Source: Chloroflexota bacterium (GTDB lineage Bacteria > Chloroflexota > Dehalococcoidia > UBA2979). Taken from it: a stretch of DNA of 40,193 nucleotides. The position numbers and the translations under genes are program-made. Location of the stretch: assembly GCA_947479915.1 (NCBI GenBank), contig CANKAU010000019.1, positions 1 to 40,193 of the forward strand. The letters run 5' to 3'. Below the pieces are notes generated by a model. That model saw nothing but the letters and a program-made list of their open reading frames with translations. It was not told the DNA's origin and made no database searches. Positions 1 to 8,152 of the stretch are shown here, piece by piece (position 1 is the first letter of the stretch; each line of letters begins with the position of its first letter).

Positions 1-29
1 AGATCGGCGAGGAGCTGGCGCATGGCTGA
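1..29 (+). CDS. possible 3' end of the gene upstream of hisB (partial)
   Basis: Read from base 3, the first bases encode IGEELAHG followed by TGA at 27-29, overlapping the hisB start by eight bases. Such short overlaps are common in this window, so this is probably the tail of an upstream his gene. Eight codons are too few to name it. An equally possible reading is that bases 1-21 are only the hisB leader with its AGGAG ribosome binding site. Confidence 0.3.
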
Positions 30-630
30 GTTGAACGACCGACGCGCCGAGGTGTCCCGCGACACCGCGGAGACGAGCATCCGCGCCACGGTGAACATCG
101 ACGGCACGGGCGTCGCGCAGGTGTCCACGGGCATCGGCTTCTTCGATCACATGCTGACGGCGTTCGCGAAGCACGGCCGCTTCGACCTCACCGTCGAGGC
201 GAAGGGCGATCTCCACGTCGACGCGCACCACACGATGGAGGACGTCGCGCTGGTCGTCGGACAGGCGTTCGATCGCGCGCTGGGCGACCGGGCCGGCATC
301 GTCCGCATGGGCGACGCGCTCGTCCCGCTGGACGAGGCACTCATCCAGTGCGTCATCGACATCTCCGGCCGGCCGTTTGGCGTCATCGACCTCGACTTCG
401 TCGGGCCGATGATCGGCGAGGCGCCGAGCCAGATGGTGGAGCACGTGCTGCACTCCTTCGCCACGGCCGCGAAGCTCACGCTCCACGTCCGCCAACTCGC
501 CGGCGCGAACGATCACCACATCGCCGAGGCTGCCATGAAGGCACTCGGCCGCGCCCTCGACAAGGCGACCGCGCTCGACCCGCGCATCGTTGGGCAGGTG
601 CCCTCGACGAAGGACACCCTGACCGCGTGA
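22..630 (+). CDS. hisB: imidazoleglycerol-phosphate dehydratase
   Basis: Dehydrates imidazole-glycerol phosphate to imidazole-acetol phosphate in histidine biosynthesis, in the cytosol. At 202 residues it matches the monofunctional HisB length, with no fused phosphatase. The family's metal-binding motifs are all visible: GIGFFDHML at 37-45, DAHHTMEDV at 67-75, MVEHVLHSF at 138-146 and DHHIAEAAMKALGRALDKA from 164, supplying the His and Glu ligands for two manganese ions. The ATG at 22 has an AGGAG six to seven bases upstream. Its stop overlaps the GTG of the next gene, an IMPase-type phosphatase that would act two steps later, so the two are probably translated together. Confidence 0.97.
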   Translation: MAELNDRRAEVSRDTAETSIRATVNIDGTGVAQVSTGIGFFDHMLTAFAKHGRFDLTVEAKGDLHVDAHHTMEDVALVVGQAFDRALGDRAGIVRMGDALVPLDEALIQCVIDISGRPFGVIDLDFVGPMIGEAPSQMVEHVLHSFATAAKLTLHVRQLAGANDHHIAEAAMKALGRALDKATALDPRIVGQVPSTKDTLTA

Positions 631-1436
631 GCAACGACGCGACGACCGCCGACCTGCTGGCGTTCGCGCTGGAACTCGCCGATGAGGCGGACCGCCTCTC
701 GATGTCGTTCTACCGAGGTGACCTCGGGACGACGCAGAAGGCCGACGGCACGCTGGTGACGCTCGCGGACAAGGCCGTCGAGGCCCACCTTCGCGAGCGC
801 ATCAGCGCACGCTTCCCGGCGCACAGCATCCTCGGCGAGGAGCAGGGCTTCGCCGCGGGACAGCCGGGCGAGGCACGCTGGATCCTCGATCCCATCGACG
901 GTACGCACGGCTTCGCGCGCGGCATCCCGATCTGGGCGACGCTGATCGCTTGCGAGCGCGACGCGACGATCGAGGTCGGCGTGGCGTCCGCTCCGGCACT
1001 CGGCACGCGCTGGTGGGCGGGGCGTGGCCTCGGCGCGTGGCGCGCGGCGACGGCGGTTCACGACGGCGCGGCGGAGCCGATCTACGTATCGACGATCGCA
1101 TCGCTCGCCGAGGGCCAGGTGCTGCACGGATCGCACCGCCTGTGCCTCGCGCGCTGGGGCGAGGCGTTCCAGACGATCCTCGCGAACGCATGGCGCACCC
1201 GGGGCCTGGGTGACTTCTGGGGCCACTGCCTCGTCGCGGAGGGTGCCGCCGAGGTGATGCTGGAAGGCGATATCTCGCCGTGGGACATCGCGGCGCTGCA
1301 AGTGATCGTCGAGGAAGCCGGCGGCCACCTGACGGACGGCGCAGGTACGCGCACGATCGACGCCGGCTACTCCGTCACCTCGAACGCCGCGATCCACGAG
1401 ACGCTACTGCGCGCCCTCGACCCGTCGCGGCGGTAG
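627..1436 (+). CDS. hisN: inositol monophosphatase-family phosphatase, probable histidinol-phosphatase
   Basis: A magnesium-dependent phosphatase of the IMPase/FBPase superfamily, 269 residues from the GTG at 627. The three metal-binding boxes are present: GEEQG at 70-74, DPIDGT at 88-93 and WDIAA at 219-223. The GTG overlaps the hisB stop (GTGA), which argues for translational coupling and for the histidinol-phosphatase role (HisN type) rather than inositol-phosphate hydrolysis. The reading frame stays open upstream through hisB, but that part is only an overlap in another frame. The gene converges on purS; no clear terminator lies in the 24 bases between them. Family is certain; substrate is inferred from the neighbour. 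Confidence 0.88.
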   Translation: MSNDATTADLLAFALELADEADRLSMSFYRGDLGTTQKADGTLVTLADKAVEAHLRERISARFPAHSILGEEQGFAAGQPGEARWILDPIDGTHGFARGIPIWATLIACERDATIEVGVASAPALGTRWWAGRGLGAWRAATAVHDGAAEPIYVSTIASLAEGQVLHGSHRLCLARWGEAFQTILANAWRTRGLGDFWGHCLVAEGAAEVMLEGDISPWDIAALQVIVEEAGGHLTDGAGTRTIDAGYSVTSNAAIHETLLRALDPSRR

Positions 1437-1460
1437 CGACCGAGGCGTCTCGAACGAGGT

Positions 1461-1724
1461 CTACGCCTTCGCGACCTCGGACACCGTGAACTCGAAGTCC
1501 TCGATAACGCCGTTGGCCAGCAGGCGCTGGCACATCTGCGCGACCTGTTCCTCGGCGCTCGTGTGTGAGGTGGCGTCGAGGGTGACCTCGACGCGCTTGC
1601 CGACGCGGACCGCGCCCACGTGCTCGAAGCCGAGCGCGTGCAGGCCGTCGCGGACGGCGAGGCCCTGCGGGTCGTTGACCAGCGGGCGGAGCATGACGTT
1701 GATGTGTGCGAGGTAGGTGGTCAT
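1461..1724 (-). CDS. purS: phosphoribosylformylglycinamidine synthase, PurS subunit
   Basis: PurS is the small structural subunit that bridges PurQ (glutaminase) and PurL (synthase) in the multi-subunit FGAM synthetase of de novo purine synthesis. The 87-residue protein has the expected length and pattern: an initial beta strand ending in VMLRP, the segment NDPQGLAVRDGLHALGF and the VGKRVEVTLDA strand. An AGGAG lies about nine bases before the ATG. It is the last gene of the minus-strand purine operon; purQ and purL are not next to it, so they must lie elsewhere. Confidence 0.95.
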   Translation of the reverse strand: MTTYLAHINVMLRPLVNDPQGLAVRDGLHALGFEHVGAVRVGKRVEVTLDATSHTSAEEQVAQMCQRLLANGVIEDFEFTVSEVAKA

Positions 1725-1749
1725 CGTCGCGTACTCCTGAGCCGGAAGG

Positions 1750-1786
1750 CCCTCACCCTAGCCCTCTCTCGGAACCGGGAGAGGGG
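1750..1786. repeat. interspersed intergenic repeat with perfect hairpin
   Basis: The 74-base gap between purC and purS holds a C-rich lead (CCCTCACCCTAG) followed by a hairpin. The arms are CCCTCTCTCGG (1762-1772) and CCGGGAGAGGG (1775-1785), pairing over ten bases with one G-U around a GAAC loop. Read on the plus strand it encodes ALTLALSRNRERG, a run I recognise from many spurious hypothetical proteins created by this repeat class in high-GC bacteria. It is probably a repeat inserted in the operon that may slow or reduce transcription into purS. Only one copy is in the window. Confidence 0.7.
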
Positions 1787-1798
1787 ATCAGAACGTGG

Positions 1799-2734
1799 TT
1801 AGTCCGGCAGGTCTTCGCCGGTGATGCGTCGGTAGGCCTCGAGGTAGCGCTCGCTGGTGGCGGCGACGATCTCGGGGGGCAGCTCGGGGCCGGGCGCCTG
1901 CTTGTTCCAGCCCTGCGCTTCCAGCCAGTCGCGCAGCGGCTGCTTGTCGAACGACGGCTGGTCGTGGCCCGGCTCGTACTGGTTCGCGGGCCAGAAGCGC
2001 GAGGAGTCCGGCGTCATCACCTCGTCGATGAGCGTCGGCTCACCGTCGACGATGCCGAACTCGAACTTCGTGTCCGCGACGAGAATCCCGCGCTCGGCGC
2101 ACGTGGTCGCGCCGTAGCGATAGAGCGCGAGCGAGCGGAGCTTCACCGCGTTCGCCACCTCCGCGCCCACGAGCGCCTCGACCTCCTCGTAGGTCATCGG
2201 GGCGTCGTGCGCGGGCGGCTCCGCCTTCGTCGAAGGGGTGAAGATCGGTTCGAGGAGCCGGTCGGCCATGCGCAGGCCCGGCGTCAGCGGCACGCCGCAA
2301 ACGATGCCGTGCTCCTGGTATTCCTTCCAGCCCGAGCCGACGAGGTACCCGCGGACGACGCACTCGACCTTCACCACGTCGCCGCGGCGCATCACCATGG
2401 AACGGCCGAAGTACGCGGGGTCGGTGACGCCGAATTCCTCGGCGTTCGTCTCGTCGAGGACGGCGATGAACGCGCTCGGCACCACGGCACTCGTGCGGTC
2501 GTACCAGAACTTCGAAAGGCGCGTGAGCACCTCGCCCTTGCGCGGTACGGCGTTCGGCAGCACCACGTCGAAGGCGGACACGCGGTCCGTGGCGACGAGG
2601 AGCAGGCGCTCGCCGCGCTCGTCCGGCGCGATCGAGTAGACATCGCGCACCTTGCCCTGGTGCAGGCGGGCCAGGCCCGGCAGGTTCGTGGTGAGCATCG
2701 GCTCGTGGTGTGCGTGCGAGTGCGCGGCGGTCAT
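1799..2734 (-). CDS. purC: phosphoribosylaminoimidazole-succinocarboxamide synthase (SAICAR synthetase)
   Basis: Joins CAIR and aspartate with ATP to form SAICAR in purine synthesis. Visible motifs are HQGKVRDVY (25-33, ATP site), ATDRVSAFD (48-56), VECVVRGYLVGSGWKEY (123-139), ADTKFEFG (220-227) and LIDEVMTPDSSRFW (235-248). These are the family signatures, in the long 290-310-residue form rather than the short 240-residue form. An alternative start at Met13 would remove a His-rich leader. The ATG at 2734 overlaps the purB stop by four bases, so translation is coupled; purB acts directly after purC in the pathway. Confidence 0.97.
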   Translation of the reverse strand: MTAAHSHAHHEPMLTTNLPGLARLHQGKVRDVYSIAPDERGERLLLVATDRVSAFDVVLPNAVPRKGEVLTRLSKFWYDRTSAVVPSAFIAVLDETNAEEFGVTDPAYFGRSMVMRRGDVVKVECVVRGYLVGSGWKEYQEHGIVCGVPLTPGLRMADRLLEPIFTPSTKAEPPAHDAPMTYEEVEALVGAEVANAVKLRSLALYRYGATTCAERGILVADTKFEFGIVDGEPTLIDEVMTPDSSRFWPANQYEPGHDQPSFDKQPLRDWLEAQGWNKQAPGPELPPEIVAATSERYLEAYRRITGEDLPD

Positions 2735-4032
2735 GCGAGCAGTCCCATCCGTCGGTAGGAGTCATCCACGTGCACGAGGTAGGCGCGCGGATCGAACACC
2801 TCGTCGAGCTTCTCGCTCGACAGCCGCGACGTCACGTCGGGGTCGGCCTCCAGCAGGCCGCGCAGCGGAACGTCCTCGCGCCATGCCTTCATCGAGTTGC
2901 GCTTCACGATGTCGTACGCGGCGGTGCGGATCATGCCAGCCTCGAGCAGCGAGTTCAGCACCTTCGAGGAGTAGATAAGCCCCTGCGTACGCTCCAGGTT
3001 CCGCATCATTCGCTCGGGGTAGACGACCAGGCCGTCCATCACGCCGGTGAAGATGTGCAGCGCGTAGTCGAGGAGCCCCGTGGCGTCCGGCAGGATGATC
3101 CGCTCCGCCGAGGAGTGCGAGATGTCGCGTTCGTGCCAGAGGGCCACGTTCTCCATGCCCGTGACCGTGTAGCCCCGCAGCGTGCGAGCGATACCGCAGA
3201 CGCGCTCGCACAGCTCCGGGTTGCGCTTGTGCGGCATGGACGACGACCCGGTCTGGCCCGCCTCGTCGAACGGCTCTTCGGCCTCGAGGATGTCGGTGCG
3301 CTGCAGGCCGCGGATCTCAAGCGCGAACTTCTCCAGCGACGCGCCCACGCCACCAATCACCTCGAGGTAGAAGGCGTGCCGATCGCGCTGAATGATCTGC
3401 GTCGTCACCTTCGCGACGTCGAGGCCGAGGCGCTTGCAGGCGTTCTCCTCGACGCTCGGGGGCACCGAGGCGTGCGTGCCGACGGGGCCGGACATCTGCC
3501 CGACGGCGATGTGCTTGCGGGCGAGCGCGAGGCGCTCCTCCTGCCGTCGGAGCTCGTCGACCCAGACGAGGAGCTTCAGGCCGAACGTGGTCGGCTCCGC
3601 GTGGACGCCGTGCGTGCGGCCGATGCAGATCGTCTCGCGGTGCTTCACCGCTTGTCGGGCGATCACTTCTCGTAGCTTCGAGACGCCCGCCACGAGCAGG
3701 TCCAGAGCGTCGATCATCTGCATGCAGGTGGCGGTGTCCCACACGTCGTTGCTGGTGAGGCCGTAGTGGATCCAGCGCGACTCCGGGCCGAGCGAGTCGG
3801 CGACCGATCGGAGGAACGCGGTCACGTCGTGGTGCGTCTCCTCGATGTAGCGCATCACGTCGGGGACGTTCACCTTCGCGCCCGCGACAACTTTCGCCAC
3901 GTCCTCGGCGGGGGCGACGCCCTCGTCGCCCCAGGCCTGCACGACGGCGACCTCGACCTTCAGCCACGTCTCGAACTTGTGGGCGTCCGACCAGATGGCT
4001 TCCATCTCGGGGCGGCTGTAGCGAGGAATCAT
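2731..4032 (-). CDS. purB: adenylosuccinate lyase
   Basis: Cleaves SAICAR to AICAR and adenylosuccinate to AMP, each releasing fumarate. The 433-residue protein belongs to the fumarase/aspartase superfamily. HYGLTSNDVWDT (89-100) and GRTHGVHAEPTTFG (138-151) carry the catalytic His residues. The flexible signature loop GSSSMPHKRNP (262-272) carries the catalytic Ser. It lies between the cupin gene (39-base gap upstream) and purC (4-base overlap downstream) in the purine operon. No irregularity is seen. Confidence 0.97.
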   Translation of the reverse strand: MIPRYSRPEMEAIWSDAHKFETWLKVEVAVVQAWGDEGVAPAEDVAKVVAGAKVNVPDVMRYIEETHHDVTAFLRSVADSLGPESRWIHYGLTSNDVWDTATCMQMIDALDLLVAGVSKLREVIARQAVKHRETICIGRTHGVHAEPTTFGLKLLVWVDELRRQEERLALARKHIAVGQMSGPVGTHASVPPSVEENACKRLGLDVAKVTTQIIQRDRHAFYLEVIGGVGASLEKFALEIRGLQRTDILEAEEPFDEAGQTGSSSMPHKRNPELCERVCGIARTLRGYTVTGMENVALWHERDISHSSAERIILPDATGLLDYALHIFTGVMDGLVVYPERMMRNLERTQGLIYSSKVLNSLLEAGMIRTAAYDIVKRNSMKAWREDVPLRGLLEADPDVTSRLSSEKLDEVFDPRAYLVHVDDSYRRMGLLA

Positions 4033-4071
4033 GCGGTGCCTCCGTGCCGGGGCGCGGGAACTGGGATCGGG

Positions 4072-4410
4072 TTAGTCATGTGCGAACTCTTCGCGGACGG
4101 GCGAGAAGCATTCGAGGAGCGTGGTTGGCTCCAGCGCGGTGACCTCGTGCGGAACGTCGCCTGGGATGAGGTAGGAGTCGCCCTCGTCACAGACGGTCGT
4201 CGTGTCGCCGATGCGGATCGAGATCCGCCCGACGATCACTGTTCCGGCCTGCTCGTGCGGATGAACGTGCTCCGGCACCGTGTGGTCGCGCTCGACCTCG
4301 ATGCGGACGAGGGTGAGCCGGTCGCCGGATGCCAGCGTGCGTCGGGTGACGCCCGGGAACGCGGGCAGTGCCTTCGTGTCGCTCAGCGGACGGACGCGTG
4401 CTTCGGCCAT
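4072..4410 (-). CDS. small cupin-domain protein
   Basis: A 112-residue single-domain cupin (small beta barrel). Motif 1 is EHVHPHEQAGTVIVG (47-61), with His48, His50 and nearby His52/Glu53 as likely metal ligands. Motif 2 is GDSYLIPGDVPHEV (77-90), with His88. Such proteins bind a metal and a small ligand, or act as isomerases or sensors; the substrate cannot be told from the sequence. The ATG at 4410 follows the stop of the 144-aa gene by 20 bases, so it is co-transcribed with the purine genes. The reading frame stays open upstream but only as a shadow of the neighbouring gene. Fold is sure, role unknown. Confidence 0.85.
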   Translation of the reverse strand: MAEARVRPLSDTKALPAFPGVTRRTLASGDRLTLVRIEVERDHTVPEHVHPHEQAGTVIVGRISIRIGDTTTVCDEGDSYLIPGDVPHEVTALEPTTLLECFSPVREEFAHD

Positions 4411-4430
4411 GGCAGTGCTCTTCCTCCCCG

Positions 4431-4865
4431 TTAGCGGGGCGACATCGGGTCGGGCCCGAGGATGATCTGTGCGAAGGCGAAGGAGACCCGGTCGCGCTCG
4501 AACACGTCGCCGAAGAGCGCCCCGACGCGGTCCGGTGACTCGGGGTCGCCCTCGGTCACCTCGTGCGCGAACTCCGCTGCGACCGCCTCCAGCATCGCCC
4601 GCGTCTTCGCGATGCGTCGAGGCTCCACCTCGGCGGGGCGGAGGTTGCGGATCGCGAGCTCGCGGTTGCCGCGCAGCCCCCAGAGCACGGCTTCCGCCAT
4701 GCCGCCGAGCCGCCCCCCGCCCACGTGGTCCCACGCGGCGATGTAGTGCAGGCACGGCAGTTCTGCCGGCTGCTCCGGCGGCACGGGGATCGCGTCGAGG
4801 TCGATGCGCTTGCGGCACTCGATCATCGGGCAGCGGACGGTGGTCATCGTGCGGCTCGCGTTCAT
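4431..4865 (-). CDS. conserved-looking hypothetical protein in the purine operon
   Basis: A 144-residue soluble protein that I do not recognise. The N-terminal part has Cys residues in CPMIECRK (13-20) and PCLHY (37-41) and could hold a metal. The remainder looks helical and ends in a stretch starting AFAQIILGPD. The ATG at 4865 overlaps the purD stop (ATGA), so it is translated with purD; an in-frame ATG six codons later is an alternative start. Position between purD and a cupin gene suggests a link with purine metabolism, but no reaction can be assigned. Confidence 0.75.
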   Translation of the reverse strand: MNASRTMTTVRCPMIECRKRIDLDAIPVPPEQPAELPCLHYIAAWDHVGGGRLGGMAEAVLWGLRGNRELAIRNLRPAEVEPRRIAKTRAMLEAVAAEFAHEVTEGDPESPDRVGALFGDVFERDRVSFAFAQIILGPDPMSPR

Positions 4866-6151
4866 CGACCGGCCGCAACGCCGAGTGGCTCGTCCGCGCG
4901 CGCCGCGATGTCCGTGCGGTAGTGCGCGCCCTCGAAGGAGATGCGCTTCACGTTGTCGTAGGCGCGCTCGCGTGCCTCGGCGACCGTCTTTCCGCTGGCC
5001 ACCACGCAGAGCACGCGCCCGCCCGCGGTGACGAGGCGTCCCGCTGCATCGCGCGCCGTGCCTGCCAGGAAGACCTGCACGTCGTCATCGACGTCTTCGA
5101 TGCCCTCGATCGGCGCGCCGGTGGGGTACGTTCCGGGGTAGCCCGGCGCGACCATGATCACGCCGACCGTCGCGTCGTCCGACCACTCGACGGGTACCTC
5201 GGCGAGCCGACCGTGCGCCACCGCGTCGCAGATCGCGAGGAGGTCGGAGCGCAGTCGAGGCAGCAGGACCTCGGTCTCGGGGTCGCCGAAGCGACTGTTG
5301 TACTCCACGACGCGCGGGCCGTCGGCGGTGAGCATCATGCCGGGGTAGATCACCCCGCGATACGGCGTCCCCGCGTCGGCGAGCGCGCTCACCGTGCGCT
5401 CGGTCACCTCGCGGCGGATTGCGTCGGCGACGCGCTCCGGCAGCCACGAGGGCGGCGAGTACGCGCCCATGCCTCCGGTGTTCGGCCCGCGGTCGCCGTC
5501 GAAGACCGGCTTGTGATCGCACGAGAACGGCATGTGTCGCACCGTCACGCCGTCCGTGAACGCGTGCGCCGAGGTCTCCCGGCCGAACATGCGCTCCTCG
5601 ATCACCACGCGCGCGCCCGCCGCGCCGAACGCACGGTCGCGCATCGCGGCGTCGATGGCCGCCTCAGCCTGTGCGACGTCGTCGCAGACGGTGACGCCCT
5701 TGCCCGCCGCCAGTCCGTCCGCCTTCACCACGACGCGATGGGACACGTCATGCACGTAGGCTGTCGCGCGTGCGGCGTCATCGAACGTAGCGGATGACGA
5801 GGTGGCAATGTTTGCGTCGCGCATGAGTGACTTCGCGAACGCCTTCGAGGCTTCGAGCTGCGCCGCTGCGCCGCTCGGCCCGAACGCCGCGATTCCGGCG
5901 GCCTCGAGGCGGTCGACGAGGCCGGCAGCGAGCGGATCCTCGGGCCCGACGATGACGAGGTCGGCCGCGATGCGCTGGGCGAGCGCCACGATGCCGTCGA
6001 GGTCGGTTGCCTTCACCTCGACGTTCTCGCCGTGCAGCGCGGTACCGGGGTTACCGGGCGCGATCCAGAGCTTGGTGAGGAGGGGGGACTGGGCGATCTT
6101 CCACGCGATCGCGTGCTCACGCCCACCGCCGCCGACGAGGAGGACGTTCAT
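4862..6151 (-). CDS. purD: phosphoribosylamine-glycine ligase (GAR synthetase)
   Basis: ATP-grasp ligase that joins phosphoribosylamine and glycine to form GAR, the second step of purine synthesis. The protein is 429 residues. It begins with MNVLLVGGGGREHAIAWK, the PurD N-domain signature. The ATP-grasp loop VVKADGLAAGKGV and the late motif FGDPETEVLLPRL, which carries metal ligands, are intact. Start and stop each overlap a neighbour by four bases: the 73-aa gene upstream and the 144-aa gene downstream. This supports one polycistronic message from guaA to purS. Confidence 0.97.
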   Translation of the reverse strand: MNVLLVGGGGREHAIAWKIAQSPLLTKLWIAPGNPGTALHGENVEVKATDLDGIVALAQRIAADLVIVGPEDPLAAGLVDRLEAAGIAAFGPSGAAAQLEASKAFAKSLMRDANIATSSSATFDDAARATAYVHDVSHRVVVKADGLAAGKGVTVCDDVAQAEAAIDAAMRDRAFGAAGARVVIEERMFGRETSAHAFTDGVTVRHMPFSCDHKPVFDGDRGPNTGGMGAYSPPSWLPERVADAIRREVTERTVSALADAGTPYRGVIYPGMMLTADGPRVVEYNSRFGDPETEVLLPRLRSDLLAICDAVAHGRLAEVPVEWSDDATVGVIMVAPGYPGTYPTGAPIEGIEDVDDDVQVFLAGTARDAAGRLVTAGGRVLCVVASGKTVAEARERAYDNVKRISFEGAHYRTDIAARADEPLGVAAGR

Positions 6152-6369
6152 TCGTCGTCGCCCCCGAGCGCCCGGGCCAGTTCGTGGATCGCCTGGTCGC
6201 GCTGCTTCCGCGCCCGATCGACCTGCTCCCGCAGCTTCCCGATCTCCGCGTTCTGCGAGCTGGTCCAGCCGTTCTGCTCGGCCGCGTAGTCGAAGACACG
6301 TCGCTCGGCGCGCACGAGGCGATCGGTCGCCGTCTTCAGGGCGTCGCGGGACTCGCTCAGGCTCGGCAT
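6148..6369 (-). CDS. small coiled-coil hypothetical protein between guaA and purD
   Basis: A 73-residue, highly charged, almost wholly helical protein. From about residue 8 to 67 it shows heptad-like spacing (LKTATDRLVRAERRVFDY, then EIGKLREQVDRARKQRDQ), so a coiled coil or helical hairpin is likely. No membrane segment or catalytic motif is present. The ATG at 6369 sits 11 bases after the guaA stop, and its own stop overlaps the purD ATG. That spacing makes it a real operon member rather than a chance frame. I do not recognise the family; a structural or adaptor role is only a guess. Confidence 0.75.
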   Translation of the reverse strand: MPSLSESRDALKTATDRLVRAERRVFDYAAEQNGWTSSQNAEIGKLREQVDRARKQRDQAIHELARALGGDDE

Positions 6370-6380
6370 CGTCGCCGTCC

Positions 6381-8048
6381 CTACTCCCACTCGATCGTGC
6401 CGGGCGGCTTCGAGGTGATGTCGTAGACGACGCGGTTCACCTCGCGCACCTCGTTGGTGATACGGGTCGAGATGCCGGCGAGGAGGTCGTACGGCAGCCG
6501 CGCCCAGTCCGCGGTCATCGCGTCTTCGGCGGCCACGCAGCGCAGCGCGATCGTGTGGCCGTACGTGCGGAAGTCGCCCTGCACGCCGACGGACTTGGTG
6601 TCCGTGAGCACAGCGAACGACTGCCACATGTCGTAGTAGACGTCTGCCTTCTTGATCTCGTCCATCAGCACCCAGTCCGCGCGGCGCAGGATGTCCAGCT
6701 TCTCGCGCGTGACCTCACCGATGATGCGGATCGCGAGGCCGGGGCCGGGGAACGGCTGGCGGAACACCATCTCGTCCGGCAGGCCGAGCTCCTTGCCGAC
6801 GCGACGCACCTCGTCTTTGAACAGGTTGCGCATCGGCTCGATGAGCGTGAGGCGCATGTCCTTCGGCAGCCCGCCGACGTTGTGGTGCGTCTTGATCTTC
6901 GCCGCGGCGGAGTTGCCCGTGCTCGCCGACTCGATGACGTCCGGGTACGTGGTGCCCTGCACAAGGAAGTCGACGCGACCCAGGGCCTTCGTCTCGTCCT
7001 CGAACAGGTGGATGAACGTCTCGCCGATCCGCTTCCGCTTCGTCTCGGGGTCGGTGACTCCGGCGAGCTCGCCGAGGAAGCGGTCCGTGGCGTCCACGTG
7101 CTTGAGCTTGATGTTCAGGTGGCGCGTGAACGTCTCCACCACGCGCTCGGCCTCGCCGAGTCGCAACAGGCCGTTGTCCACGAAGATGCAGGTCAGCTGG
7201 TCGCCGATCGCGGCGTGCACCAGGCGCGCGGCGACCGCGGAGTCCACGCCGCCGGAGAGTGCGCAGATCACCTGCCCGTTGCCGACGGCCGCCTTGATGG
7301 CGCGCACGGACTCCTCGACGAAGTTGCCCGCCGTCCAGTCACCCGCGCAACCGGCAACCTCGAAGAGGAAGTTCCGGATCAGCGCATCACCCTGCGGCGT
7401 GTGCACGACCTCGGGGTGGAACTGGATGCCGTAGTACTTCCCGCCGTCCGTCATGATCGCGACGGGCGAGTTGTCCGACTGCGCGATGCCGCGGAAGCCC
7501 TGCGGGAGCTGCGTCACCTTGTCGCCGTGCGAGGCCCACACCGTCAGGGAGGCGGGCAGGCCCTTCAGCAGCGGGTTCGCGGCCTCGCTCAGGTTGAGGA
7601 TCGCGTGGCCGTACTCGCGCTCCCCCGACGGGTCGACGCGGCCACCGAGGGTGTGCGCCAGCAGCTGCATGCCGTAGCAGATGCCGAGGACCGGGACGCC
7701 GGAGTTAATGACATAAGATGGGAGTGTCGGCGCGCCGTCCTCGTACACCGAGGAGGGGCCGCCGGAGAGGACGAACGCCTTCACCTTCAGGTGGTTCAGC
7801 TTCTCCACCGGGGCGTCCCACGGGATCAGCTCCGAGTACACGCTCGCCTCGCGGATGCGCCGGGCGATGAGCATGGAGAACTGGGAGCCGTAGTCGAGGA
7901 CCACGACGGCCTCGGGCGCGTTGGGGGCGGGCGTGAGCACCTGTCCCGGTTCGCGCGCCTCCGCAATCTCAAGGTAGGTCGCTACCTCGCTGTCGCCGGA
8001 AGTGCGAATCCGATCCGCCGGAGCGGAGGCGTCGGTCGTCTCGACCAT
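6381..8048 (-). CDS. guaA: GMP synthase (glutamine-hydrolysing)
   Basis: Converts XMP to GMP using glutamine and ATP. The class-I glutaminase domain starts at [10 protein letters not shown] (48-57), with catalytic Cys124 in GICYGMQ and His211/Glu213 in QFHPE. The ATP-pyrophosphatase domain has the PP-loop SGGVDS at 265-270. The dimerisation domain ends in the conserved GTIEWE. At 555 residues it carries about 45 extra N-terminal residues compared with the usual 510-525. Met1 is the only ATG near the promoter, so the extension seems genuine but could be trimmed by a later start. First gene of the purine operon, with its own promoter at 8086-8114. Confidence 0.97.
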   Translation of the reverse strand: MVETTDASAPADRIRTSGDSEVATYLEIAEAREPGQVLTPAPNAPEAVVVLDYGSQFSMLIARRIREASVYSELIPWDAPVEKLNHLKVKAFVLSGGPSSVYEDGAPTLPSYVINSGVPVLGICYGMQLLAHTLGGRVDPSGEREYGHAILNLSEAANPLLKGLPASLTVWASHGDKVTQLPQGFRGIAQSDNSPVAIMTDGGKYYGIQFHPEVVHTPQGDALIRNFLFEVAGCAGDWTAGNFVEESVRAIKAAVGNGQVICALSGGVDSAVAARLVHAAIGDQLTCIFVDNGLLRLGEAERVVETFTRHLNIKLKHVDATDRFLGELAGVTDPETKRKRIGETFIHLFEDETKALGRVDFLVQGTTYPDVIESASTGNSAAAKIKTHHNVGGLPKDMRLTLIEPMRNLFKDEVRRVGKELGLPDEMVFRQPFPGPGLAIRIIGEVTREKLDILRRADWVLMDEIKKADVYYDMWQSFAVLTDTKSVGVQGDFRTYGHTIALRCVAAEDAMTADWARLPYDLLAGISTRITNEVREVNRVVYDITSKPPGTIEWE

Positions 8049-8085
8049 GGGGCCGCCTGAATGTGGGGGGAGAAACTAGGTACGA

Positions 8086-8114
8086 ATGGTATCGGCGGCT
8101 ATCCTGCGGGTCAA
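8086..8114 (-). promoter_or_regulatory. guaA/purine operon promoter with overlapping inverted repeat
   Basis: On the minus strand a -35 TTGACC (8114-8109) and a -10 TACCAT (8091-8086) are separated by 17 bases, about 38 bases before the guaA ATG. This is a good sigma-70-type match. An inverted repeat CCTGCGG (8103-8109) / CCGCAGG (8122-8128) with a 12-base centre overlaps the -35 box and could be a repressor site, perhaps for purine control. The operator role is inference. Confidence 0.65.
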
Positions 8115-8152
8115 CGAACTGCCGCAGGGTTACGCGCGCTCTCGAGGATGCG

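Noticed and set aside
5802..8060. An open frame of about 750 codons opposite guaA and part of purD
   Set aside because: It is antisense to two certain genes and has the low-complexity Arg/Ala/His composition typical of frame shadows in high-GC DNA.
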